The notes under the pieces were generated by a model that saw nothing but the letters and a program-made list of their open reading frames with translations, was not told the origin of the DNA and searched no databases. From JARBAK01 sp034472185 (GTDB lineage Bacteria > Pseudomonadota > Alphaproteobacteria > Rickettsiales > Midichloriaceae), in assembly GCA_034472185.1 (NCBI GenBank), contig JARBAK010000001.1, positions 310,001 through 374,000 on the forward strand: a stretch of DNA of 64,000 nucleotides, given 5' to 3'. This document shows, piece by piece, positions 35,662 through 44,029 of this stretch. The translations under genes were made by a program, and so were the position numbers. Each line of letters begins with the position of its first letter. Within the stretch, counting starts at the first letter, position 1.

Positions 35662-36558
35662 CTATACAATATCCTGAGCATTCATCTCCTTTTGCGCGAA
35701 ATTACTTAATTTACGCACAGCATGCTCCTCAATTTGTCTAATCCTTTCTCCAGAGATACCATAACGGGCGGCTAAAACTCCTAACGTCAGTGGTTTATCT
35801 TGTAAACGTCTAGCCAATAATATCGCTCGCTCTCTCTCAGTTAAACTACCAATCGCGCGTTTCATGATTTCACGCTGCATATAGCGCTGTTCAGTTTCAA
35901 TGAGTGCAAATTCTTGTGTAACATCTCCCTCTCTTTGGATCATATCTATAGGAGCAACTCCCCCATCAGCAGATACTGCATGATCAAGCTGTACAACATG
36001 CTTTGCGCATCGCATATGATCGCTGATATTTCCTCTGCGAACGTATCCTCCGGCCCCATGTACAGATAACTCATTACTATTATTTACATTTTGCTCCTCA
36101 GGTTCATCATCTGTTGAGTTATATATTTTACTCTTAACATTATGTAATCCACTAAAAAGCTGTCTCTTCAACTCTGAGGTACCAACCTTCAACAAAGACC
36201 AAGACTTTAATATGTATGACTGAATTGATGCCCTAATCCACCACAATGCATAAGTAGATAAACGACACTTCATCATCAAATCAAATTTTTTTACTGCCTG
36301 CATAAGCCCAATATTTCCCTCAGATATAAGGTCCATCAAAGGGAGTCCGTATCTATAAAATTTTCTCGCAACTTTTACAACAAGCTTCAGATGTGATACA
36401 ACCAACTCATGCGCAGCTTGTACATCTCCGCCATTACACCATTTTACGGCAAGCTCATTTTCTCTTTCTAATGAAAGAAATGGGATCCTCTCTATTTTAG
36501 CGAGATATTCCCCGAGTCCACCCTCCTCTCTCGATATTGCAGCTAACGAATTCAGCAT
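35662..36558 (-). CDS. rpoH: Heat-shock sigma factor RpoH (sigma-32)
   Basis: RpoH directs RNA polymerase to heat-shock promoters. The 298-residue protein has region 1.2, region 2 (DLISEGNIGLMQAVKKFD, STYALWWIRASIQ) and region 4.2 (TLGVLAARYGISGERIRQIEEHA). The RpoH box after region 2 is recognisable as LKRQLFSGL. The region 3 part, residues about 145-195, is divergent and Asn/Gly/Ser-rich and lacks the usual ALAxxLxV helix pattern. It lies 28 bases upstream of valS. Confidence 0.9.
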   Translation of the reverse strand: MLNSLAAISREEGGLGEYLAKIERIPFLSLERENELAVKWCNGGDVQAAHELVVSHLKLVVKVARKFYRYGLPLMDLISEGNIGLMQAVKKFDLMMKCRLSTYALWWIRASIQSYILKSWSLLKVGTSELKRQLFSGLHNVKSKIYNSTDDEPEEQNVNNSNELSVHGAGGYVRRGNISDHMRCAKHVVQLDHAVSADGGVAPIDMIQREGDVTQEFALIETEQRYMQREIMKRAIGSLTERERAILLARRLQDKPLTLGVLAARYGISGERIRQIEEHAVRKLSNFAQKEMNAQDIV

Positions 36559-36630
36559 AATTAGATTGAATAACTAATAAAATAAAATATTGAAAATGCA
36601 CCAAAACACCTATATTGGTAGGCACTGATC

Positions 36631-36660
36631 ATTATATATTCCTTAGGGGTTGTGGAACAA
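36631..36660 (-). promoter_or_regulatory. Candidate rpoH promoter
   Basis: On the minus strand TTGTTC (36660-36655) and a perfect TATAAT (36636-36631) are 18 bases apart and lie about 73 bases before the rpoH ATG. The -10 is exact; the -35 keeps only TTG. No heat-shock-type promoter was recognised here. Confidence 0.4.
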
Positions 36661-36844
36661 GTAGAAAGTTACTAATTTCGTAATTATAAGTTTTTGTTAA
36701 TTACAATTAGTAAGAATTTTTGGTGTTTGGGCTGTATGTATATAAACTGTAGATTGTACCCCAAGAAATAGGCACTTGTTTGACACGCAGTTTGCTATGC
36801 TGCTACCAGTATAGATCAGTGTAATTTGGCTATTAAATTTGTTT

Positions 36845-37480
36845 ATGTCTATTCCAAAGCTTGTTCTTGCATCATCTTCTAAATATAGAGTACGTCTGCT
36901 AGAGCAAATAGGCTATAAAGCTAATATAATATGTGCTCCAGAGTTAGATGAAACGCCTTATAAAGCAGAACTACCTAAATTGCTATCTTGTAGACTGGCA
37001 GTAGAAAAAGCCCAAAAAGTGCATACTCTCTTCCCAGAAAGTGTGATAATAGGGGCAGATACAGTGGCATGTGCAGGTCGACGTATATTGCCCAAAGCTC
37101 TCAATCGTGAAGATGCACTATTTTGCCTAAAGCATTTCTCAGGACGTAGGCATAGGGTTTATACAAGCGTATGCGGACTATATAAGAACAAAAAGATAGT
37201 AAAAACCGCTCTCTCTATCGTGAGATTTAAGCGTCTTTCCCAGCAAGAAATAGAGCTTTTTATAGACTCAGGTGACTGGGCACGAAAGGCAGGAGGATAC
37301 GCCCTACAAGGACTAGCTTCTGCTTTCATAACCTGGATGAGTGGTTCCTATACGAATATAACGGGCCTGCCCCTCTATGAAACCTATACAATACTTACAT
37401 CTCTGGGAATATACCCCAATCTCGACGTCTACGATGTGCAAAAGTGCCAGAGAGGCATTATTACAACAAATGACTTCTGA
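36845..37480 (+). CDS. maf: Maf-family nucleoside triphosphate pyrophosphatase
   Basis: Maf proteins hydrolyse non-canonical or canonical nucleoside triphosphates to monophosphates and were first linked to septum formation. Family motifs are present: LASSSKYRVRLLEQIGY at the start, GADTV (catalytic Asp), FSGRRHRVYT, and GGYALQGLASAFI with the NITGLPLYET end. I chose ATG 36845 over the TTG at 36839 that gives two extra residues. It is divergent from rpoH. Confidence 0.92.
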   Translation: MSIPKLVLASSSKYRVRLLEQIGYKANIICAPELDETPYKAELPKLLSCRLAVEKAQKVHTLFPESVIIGADTVACAGRRILPKALNREDALFCLKHFSGRRHRVYTSVCGLYKNKKIVKTALSIVRFKRLSQQEIELFIDSGDWARKAGGYALQGLASAFITWMSGSYTNITGLPLYETYTILTSLGIYPNLDVYDVQKCQRGIITTNDF

Positions 37481-37772
37481 AGCTACCATATAATTACTGC
37501 ATATGCTTTCACTTCCTCTTTTTTTATTGGGAAATGTTACTCCATACGTAACGCTATAATGGTAATTATCCTAAGAATTTAAAAGAGTTAGAGATTGCAA
37601 GCACACATTAATCTCTAACAGCGAGGAGATATATTCAGCATAAGCACAGCTCTATCACTCCTCTAATCGCCCCCCCCCCATTTAAAATGGCACGTTGTTA
37701 TCTTAACCTTAAAGAACTGCAACACTAACTATATATTCGCGATATAGCATCGCACGCTTCCTATACCATTTC
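37481..37772. other. Convergent gap between maf and atpE, with hairpin and C10 tract
   Basis: No gene is visible. A 9-bp perfect stem (37588-37596 with 37610-37618, 13-base loop) lies 107 bases after maf and may terminate it. A run of ten cytosines at 37670-37679 is striking in such AT-rich DNA. Confidence 0.6.
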
Positions 37773-37997
37773 TTAGAAAAACAATAACAGTATAGCAACT
37801 AAGAAAGAAAACAATCCCATGGCTTCAGCCAAACCAGCTCCCACAAACGCACCTTTCATCATCTTCTGTTCTTCAGCTGGATTACGAGCTATTCCATCAA
37901 GTAAGGCCGCAAAAATTATAGCTATTGCAAGTGCAGCACCAAGCATACCCATTGTTGTTAAGCCTACACCTACAAACTTCAAGCCCTCCAATTCCAT
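37773..37997 (-). CDS. atpE: ATP synthase F0 subunit c
   Basis: Subunit c forms the proton-driven rotor ring. The 74-residue protein is two membrane helices joined by the polar loop ARNPAEEQKM; the first helix is Gly/Ala-rich (GLTTMGMLGAALAIAIIFAAL) and the second carries the proton-binding glutamate in GLAEAMGLF. It stands alone, more than 20 kb from the b and b' genes, and no a subunit is adjacent. Confidence 0.96.
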   Translation of the reverse strand: MELEGLKFVGVGLTTMGMLGAALAIAIIFAALLDGIARNPAEEQKMMKGAFVGAGLAEAMGLFSFLVAILLLFF

Positions 37998-38213
37998 ACT
38001 TACTACCCTCTACTTTAAACTATTAACGCGATAACATATAAGCTACATAGCAACAACATGCGCACGACTTTCACTTAAATAGCATATCACTTATTATACA
38101 ACAAGAAAGATATTACTTAGCTAGAGCATTGTATTATGAATATATACGGCATCATAATTAAGCTCCATAATTAATAATTCAATAAAATGCTGTAAGGAAA
38201 ACTCAATGTAGGG

Positions 38214-38242
38214 TTGATTTCTTTTCTTCTCATGCATATAGT
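38214..38242 (+). promoter_or_regulatory. Candidate sigma-70 promoter for flgE
   Basis: TTGATT (38214-38219) and TATAGT (38237-38242) have ideal 17-base spacing; the -10 matches 5 of 6 positions and the -35 4 of 6. It would give a leader of about 150 bases. No sigma-28-type flagellar promoter was recognised. Confidence 0.45.
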
Positions 38243-38248
38243 GTGTAT

Positions 38249-38284
38249 TGAGCTCTCCTAACACTTTAGAGAGAAAATAGCTCA
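38249..38284 (+). promoter_or_regulatory. Leader hairpin upstream of flgE
   Basis: TGAGCT (38249-38254) pairs with AGCTCA (38279-38284), with a further CTC/GAG pairing inside, and is followed by CTTATCTTTTT. It begins just after the candidate promoter and could act as an attenuator-like terminator in the flgE leader. Confidence 0.3.
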
Positions 38285-38399
38285 CTTATCTTTTTAGATG
38301 GATATAGCAGTAATCATGAAAGGAGATTGATGCCAAGGTCATTATCTAATAAGCTAAGTACCCTTAATAGTAAGGTCAACAGGTAAAATAAGAGGGTTT

Positions 38400-40670
38400 A
38401 TGAGAAGTAATACAATACTCTCAGGATTACGAACTTCACAAACTCAAGTACAAACCGCTGCTGGAAACATAGCCAACTTAGCAACTCCAGGGTTTAAAAA
38501 ATTTATATCCATTCCAGTCTCACTTGAAGCTGATAATATGGGTAGTAAAGGATCCAATACGTATCAATCTCTCGATATGTCGACACAAGGTTCTCTTGTG
38601 TATGATGGCATACAAAACAACTTCGCTATAGATGGTAAGGGGTTGCTTGTCTTAACAAAGGGCATAGATAGTAGTCAGCACTATTATATACCCACAGCAT
38701 CCTTCGACTATGACAACTACGGTAATTTAGAATATATAGGAAAATACTTACTACAGGGATACATGTACGATTTTAATAACACAGGAGAGTTAGAGAAAGA
38801 GTTACAGCCTATCAAAACCGCACCAGGTACGCTCTTTTTAGAGGGCTCTGCAACTCAGAATGTAACACCAAACTTCATATTAAGTACTGATACAATTGTA
38901 TCAGGTACAAGCCAAATGTTTGTAATGCCGGTTGATACATTTAATCAAAGCCTTCAAAATACAGATTTGCTCCAACCCAATCCAAATTTTAAGAGCGGGA
39001 ATAGTTTCCTGATACAGGATAAACCCTCTATAGAATCTACTATATCTTCTAAAGCAATGAATTGTATTTTCGGTGGGTTTTCCTTAAGTAATAGCTTTGT
39101 GTCCGCAAATACAACGCTTACCACAAGCAATACCGGCTCACTTACCATCAATGGAATTACAATTTCTCCTAACGATTTGAGTAGTGCGTCAAATGACGGG
39201 GAGGCACTTAAACTGATTGCCAGCAAATTAATACAAACAGGTCAGGTGAGAGCACAAGTACAATCTGATGGAACAAACTCTCAACTCATAGTCTCTCCTA
39301 TATCAGCAGATAATTCCTTGACCGTAAGTGGTACGGGTGCTTTGTATACAAACTTAAATATTGCCTCTATAGCAGCAAATACACAATCCACAGCAAAAAG
39401 ATACGCTAGCATGGATGAATTGGGTCAAATTTTAGCACAGTTCGGCAGTATCGATAATACACAGGGAAATAACTCATTATTATTTGAAAGCAGTACAAAC
39501 TCTGAAATTAATCTCTTTAATACACAGGACGCTCCACTTGCAGCACTAGGATTAGATCTAGGGACACTGCCTACAAATTATAATCCATATGATTCACAGA
39601 ATAATATAGCAGGTGGGCAAGTACAACCATCTGTCACAACAAACTTTCCGGTATATAATGCCGCAGGCAAACATGGATTTACAATGGCTGGCAAAAAAAT
39701 CAACGCTAATACTTGGATTTTTGAAACTTACACAACAGAACCTGGTACACTTGCTAATCAGAGAGCAGATGGTCTAGTGCAAGTATCCCAAGTTGAATTT
39801 ATTGGAGCAAGTAGTATTTCTATTTCTTCGTATAGCCCCCCTCTAAAAAGCTCTAAATCTTTACCCACAACAGTCACAACATCTTCAATCACTATTAATT
39901 GTGACGGCACTGATATTATAATCACAATACCAACAACTACATCATTATCACTGTCTAACATAGTTGCTGCTATAAATGCCGACACTACACTTAATCCTGT
40001 AGGCTCTCCTGCTATGCAAGCATCAATAGTACAAAACAGCGATACCCCATCTTATTCGATCCTATTAAAACCTGTAGGCAATCATATGATTAAGGTAGTG
40101 CCTAGTACTGGCGACATAGGAGGGGCATTGGGTTTTGATTCCACAACCGCTGCTCTTCCAACCATTAAAGATCCACTAGTACTTCAATGGCTTCAAATCA
40201 ATCAGCAGTCTCTCGCCCCTTCAACTATATCCTTCAATACAACAAATTTTACTGAAGTTTCAGTAAATGCAAATACCGGTACCATATCATCTGATGGAAG
40301 GCTTGCGGGTGCGCTACGTTCTATTTCCTCCGATACTGCAGGCAATATATACGGAAATTTCGACAATAACTACTCTCCGATACCTATATATCAGATTCAA
40401 TTAGCAATGTTTATAAACCCTGAAGGCCTTACTCTATCTAATAATGGTGTTTATACGAATGATAATGACATAGCAACTGGGCAGGAACAACTTGTACCAC
40501 CTGGAACCTTAGGAAGTGGCTGGTTAATGGGACAAAATCTTGAAATGTCAAATGTTGATATGGCAGAAAGTTTAACTAATTTGACCCAAGCAAGTCAGAA
40601 TTACGCTGCTAATGCAAAAGCATGGCAAACTGAAAATGAAATGAGCCAAACGCTGCTTCAACGCACATAA
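38400..40670 (+). CDS. flgE: Flagellar hook protein FlgE
   Basis: FlgE polymerises into the flagellar hook. The N-terminus (residues 1-35, TAAGNIANLATPGFKKF) is the rod/hook assembly motif, followed by a hook-type domain (DGIQNNFAIDGKGLLVL), and the last 40 residues (SNVDMAESLTNL...SQNYAANAKAWQTENEM) are the matching C-terminal motif. At 756 residues it is almost twice enterobacterial FlgE; the extra length is a Ser/Thr/Asn-rich outer region containing flagellin-IN-like segments (GSLTINGITI, AAINADT). No other flagellar gene adjoins it. Confidence 0.87.
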   Translation: MRSNTILSGLRTSQTQVQTAAGNIANLATPGFKKFISIPVSLEADNMGSKGSNTYQSLDMSTQGSLVYDGIQNNFAIDGKGLLVLTKGIDSSQHYYIPTASFDYDNYGNLEYIGKYLLQGYMYDFNNTGELEKELQPIKTAPGTLFLEGSATQNVTPNFILSTDTIVSGTSQMFVMPVDTFNQSLQNTDLLQPNPNFKSGNSFLIQDKPSIESTISSKAMNCIFGGFSLSNSFVSANTTLTTSNTGSLTINGITISPNDLSSASNDGEALKLIASKLIQTGQVRAQVQSDGTNSQLIVSPISADNSLTVSGTGALYTNLNIASIAANTQSTAKRYASMDELGQILAQFGSIDNTQGNNSLLFESSTNSEINLFNTQDAPLAALGLDLGTLPTNYNPYDSQNNIAGGQVQPSVTTNFPVYNAAGKHGFTMAGKKINANTWIFETYTTEPGTLANQRADGLVQVSQVEFIGASSISISSYSPPLKSSKSLPTTVTTSSITINCDGTDIIITIPTTTSLSLSNIVAAINADTTLNPVGSPAMQASIVQNSDTPSYSILLKPVGNHMIKVVPSTGDIGGALGFDSTTAALPTIKDPLVLQWLQINQQSLAPSTISFNTTNFTEVSVNANTGTISSDGRLAGALRSISSDTAGNIYGNFDNNYSPIPIYQIQLAMFINPEGLTLSNNGVYTNDNDIATGQEQLVPPGTLGSGWLMGQNLEMSNVDMAESLTNLTQASQNYAANAKAWQTENEMSQTLLQRT

Positions 40671-40688
40671 TCAAAAACACTAATAATG

Positions 40689-40722
40689 AAAGGGAATAGC
40701 TATATATTAGCCACTCCCTTTT
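40689..40722 (+). terminator. Rho-independent terminator of flgE
   Basis: AAAGGGA (40689-40695) pairs with TCCCTTT (40715-40721), with an inner GCTA/TAGC stem separated by a small internal loop, ending in TTTT. It starts 19 bases after the flgE stop. Confidence 0.65.
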
Positions 40723-40880
40723 ACATAAAATAAAGCAGCTAAGAATCTTACTTATGCCGATGCTGCTTGCTCTTAATATACATTCGCTCTATTAATCCGC
40801 TAGTAATTTAGAACTTTAGTATCGGGTTTTGTACGAAGGGAAGGTACAGCATACGATTTTACCTAAGAGCGAGTCTAGGG

Positions 40881-43031
40881 TTGTTGCTTAAGCGTTCAAT
40901 ATATTTTTTCTTGGAAGAAGCGACTCAAAGCTTCCTATGGACTCCAATATTCTTAAGCATTGGTATACTCGCATATTTTAACACTTCTCTAAACTTCCCT
41001 TTGCTGTTTTTACTCAAAGTAATAACTCTAGTGATAATAGTTATATGTATATTCCGCCTTTTAGCACATCAAATTTGGAATAGAACAGATATACAATTAA
41101 TATACTTAATGCTCGCTGGAGCGTTAGCTTTGTTAGTAGGATATACTGCCATCGTATATAGGGTAGAGAGCATAGCTCATACAATATTATGTCAAAAAAC
41201 AGAACCACTATTGCTTAGAGGGCAAGTAATCCAGTTAGATACACAAGCAGAAGGCAAATGCCGTATACACATGCTTTTACCGGGCAAAATAAAGAAAATC
41301 AGAATTAACTGTAGAGGCAGTAGCTGCTCTGGTATAGCAGTAGGAGATATAATAGAAACATCAGCTGTTTTGATGCCACCTCCCAACCCTGTCATACCCG
41401 GAGGCTTCGACTTCGCTCGATTCGCATATTTTCGCCAAATAGGCGCCATAGGATATACTGTGAGGAAAACACATATTGTTGAAAGCGCAAATCACCAAAA
41501 ACAATCATATAAAGTTTCTTCTGCTCACACTTACGTCAAAGTAATTATTAATCGACTTAGACACAACATATCTGATAGAATGAAAGCCGCTATGGGAGCA
41601 GCAAATGGCGCTATAGCAGCTGCTTTAATCGTCGGGGAATCTTCAGGCATACATAAAGATGATTTCGATGCAATACGTACAGCGGGAATCGCGCATATAA
41701 TAGCAATTTCGGGCATGCACTTAATGGTTGTGATAGCAATCATTTTTTTCATAGTACGCTTTTTAATTTCTCGTTCTGAAACGCTATCAATGAAATGGAG
41801 TAGCAAAAAATTTGCTGCCACAGTTACTATACTCATAAGCTTCCTATACTTACCTCTAACGGGCATACCAATTTCTGCAGTGAGGGCAATCATAATGTCC
41901 ACAATTGCACTCTTAAGTATTCTCCTAGATAGAAATGCAGACGCAATGAAAAGTCTATCCATTTCTGCGATAATAATATTATTAACAACTCCTGAAGATA
42001 TACTAAGCCCAAGTTTTCAAATGTCTTACGCTGCCTGTGGAGCTCTCATATCTAGCTTTAAAATATCCCATAAATATATTCTCTCACCTATTAACTCAAG
42101 TAAAAACCTGATAGTTAAACATCATAAAAAATTACTTGTCTATTGCGCCTCTATTGCCGCAGCTTCTACATTTGCAGGCTTTGCTACAGCGCCATTCGCG
42201 ATATATCATTTCCATCAATTTTCTCCTTACGGTATCATAACAAATTTAATGTGCGTGCCTCTAAGTAATTTTTATATCATGCCACTAGGGATGATATCTC
42301 TGTTACTAATGCCTCTAAATATAGAAAATATTGCGCTCTATCCGATGAGCTATGGCTTGAATATCATGCTAACTGTATCTAAATTTATAGCCTCATTACC
42401 ATATTCAAACCTTCGCTTACCATCTCTTACCGCTCTCGCTATAACAACGATAGCATTAGGAGAAATATTGCTATTTTTGTGTAAAACACAAATCCGCTAT
42501 GTGGGCATAGCTCTCATAATTATAGGTTTCATTACTCTGTTTGAAAAGAATACCCCCGACATTCTCATCTCAGAAAACAGTAATTTATTCGCGATTAAGT
42601 GGGAAAATAAATTGATCTTTTCCTCATTTCAAAAAGATAAGTTTACGCGAGAAGCGTGGGAAAAAACATACCGAGAAAAGTCCTATGGACCCAAGATGCT
42701 TGCACATTATGAAAATATTCAGATAGATAATCCTATCACATCGCTTTCTTGCGATAAAGAAACTTGTATAATACATAAAAATGGCACGAAGGTGCTCTTA
42801 ATAAGAGGCCATTCCTCCCCGCAAGAAAATAATACAATATGCAACAATCTAGATTTATTCATTAATCTGTATGATGATATGATATGCGCAAATACTAAGG
42901 TTAACATTACAAGAAAAGACATAGAAAAAAGCGGCGCACACGCAATATACATAGGGGTTAACCACAATATAACCATCGAAAATACAAAAGACAGCATAGT
43001 AAAAGGTAAACCATGGTCTAGGAAGGGATAA
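40881..43031 (+). CDS. comEC: ComEC/Rec2-family DNA uptake channel
   Basis: ComEC moves single-stranded DNA across the inner membrane during natural transformation. The 716-residue protein has N-terminal membrane helices, an OB-like soluble domain (PGGFDFARFAYFRQIGAIGY), and the competence domain with VGESSGI, the SGMHL motif and many helices to about residue 530. The C-terminal domain lacks the zinc-binding motifs of a metallo-beta-lactamase, as in many alphaproteobacteria. The start is uncertain: TTG 40881 or TTG 40884, no nearby ATG. Confidence 0.9.
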   Translation: MLLKRSIYFFLEEATQSFLWTPIFLSIGILAYFNTSLNFPLLFLLKVITLVIIVICIFRLLAHQIWNRTDIQLIYLMLAGALALLVGYTAIVYRVESIAHTILCQKTEPLLLRGQVIQLDTQAEGKCRIHMLLPGKIKKIRINCRGSSCSGIAVGDIIETSAVLMPPPNPVIPGGFDFARFAYFRQIGAIGYTVRKTHIVESANHQKQSYKVSSAHTYVKVIINRLRHNISDRMKAAMGAANGAIAAALIVGESSGIHKDDFDAIRTAGIAHIIAISGMHLMVVIAIIFFIVRFLISRSETLSMKWSSKKFAATVTILISFLYLPLTGIPISAVRAIIMSTIALLSILLDRNADAMKSLSISAIIILLTTPEDILSPSFQMSYAACGALISSFKISHKYILSPINSSKNLIVKHHKKLLVYCASIAAASTFAGFATAPFAIYHFHQFSPYGIITNLMCVPLSNFYIMPLGMISLLLMPLNIENIALYPMSYGLNIMLTVSKFIASLPYSNLRLPSLTALAITTIALGEILLFLCKTQIRYVGIALIIIGFITLFEKNTPDILISENSNLFAIKWENKLIFSSFQKDKFTREAWEKTYREKSYGPKMLAHYENIQIDNPITSLSCDKETCIIHKNGTKVLLIRGHSSPQENNTICNNLDLFINLYDDMICANTKVNITRKDIEKSGAHAIYIGVNHNITIENTKDSIVKGKPWSRKG

Positions 43032-43085
43032 TCTATCTAATGCAATAGCAGCAGGAATACTGCCCTAAAATAGTAACACAAAATA

Positions 43086-43121
43086 GGAAATTAATTTCTT
43101 TAGATATGGCTCTTAATTTCC
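43086..43121. terminator. Hairpin between comEC and sppA
   Basis: GGAAATTAA (43086-43094) pairs perfectly with TTAATTTCC (43113-43121), an 18-base loop between. It abuts the sppA stop codon and lies 55 bases after comEC, so it could serve both converging genes. Confidence 0.45.
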
Positions 43122-43991
43122 CTAATATAATATATCCAAAATATTTCTTTGAACATAATTGCTCATTGGAATATCTATCATTACATATCCCTTTTTAATG
43201 AACTTGTTTTGTTCTAACCATTCTAATGCTTCAGATTCTCCTCCTATAGCATCAATCAGTCCATTCTCTAGTGCTTGTCGCCCACTCCAAACGTCGCCAT
43301 TGCATGCTTTTAATAATTTCTCCCGCGATATATGGCGTCGCTCTTTTACCATATCTAAAAACATATCATACATCTCATTTACATATGCCTGAATCGCTTC
43401 TTTGGCTTGCGGTGTCACTTTTTCATAAGGGCCTAAAGTAGCTTTAAGTTCTGAAGACTTGATAGTAGTAAATGTAATACCAAGCTTTTGAGCCAATTCC
43501 GTTACCTCAAACCCATGTACTAATACACCTATAGAACCAGTCTGTGTTCCTTTAAATGCCCATATCCTATCGGTAGCGATAGCAGTCATGTAAGCTGCAG
43601 ACGTAGCAATTTCTCCCAAAACAGCTACTACTGGCTTCTGTTCGGATAACTTACGGATAGCTCTATATAAGCTCTCTCCTCCTACAAAAGTGCCTCCAGG
43701 ACTATCAAGATGTAAAACAACAGCCTTGATTCTATTATCTTCACGTATCTGAGATAAAGTTTCCAAACGCTTCTCATTATTAACAAGAGTGCCAATAATA
43801 GCAACGCGCGCTACACGCTCTTTATCTAAAGGAAAAGTTTGAAATCCTGTATTTCCAGAAGAGTTAACAAATATCACACAGATAAAAACTAAAAAAAAGA
43901 CACAAAAAGCAAATCTCCACCGAAATAATTTGGCACGAAGTTTTGTGCTTTCTAAAATCAACTCCACATCTTGTATATCATACTTATTCAT
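43122..43991 (-). CDS. sppA: Signal peptide peptidase SppA (S49)
   Basis: SppA degrades cleaved signal peptides in the inner membrane. The 289-residue short form has one N-terminal membrane helix (FAFCVFFLVFICVIFV), LHLDSPGG, the catalytic S131 in EIATSAAYM and the lysine K183 in SSELKATLGP, spaced 52 residues as in known Ser/Lys SppA enzymes. TGSIGVL is also conserved. Likely active. Confidence 0.93.
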   Translation of the reverse strand: MNKYDIQDVELILESTKLRAKLFRWRFAFCVFFLVFICVIFVNSSGNTGFQTFPLDKERVARVAIIGTLVNNEKRLETLSQIREDNRIKAVVLHLDSPGGTFVGGESLYRAIRKLSEQKPVVAVLGEIATSAAYMTAIATDRIWAFKGTQTGSIGVLVHGFEVTELAQKLGITFTTIKSSELKATLGPYEKVTPQAKEAIQAYVNEMYDMFLDMVKERRHISREKLLKACNGDVWSGRQALENGLIDAIGGESEALEWLEQNKFIKKGYVMIDIPMSNYVQRNILDILY

Positions 43992-44029
43992 AAAGCTTAC
44001 CCTGCGTAATGCACTATATCTGTCCTAAT

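Larger units (their letters stand above)
37998..38399. other. 402-base divergent gap between atpE and flgE
   Basis: No gene is visible on either strand. It must contain the atpE promoter (minus) and holds a good candidate flgE promoter at 38214-38242 followed by a hairpin in the presumed leader at 38249-38284. GGAGA at about 38322 is followed by ATG 38330, but that frame is short and I do not call it. Confidence 0.5.

Noticed and set aside
36780..36815. Perfect TTGACA upstream of maf
   Set aside because: No acceptable -10 lies 16-18 bases downstream (TATGCT is too near, TATAGA too far), so I did not list it as a promoter.
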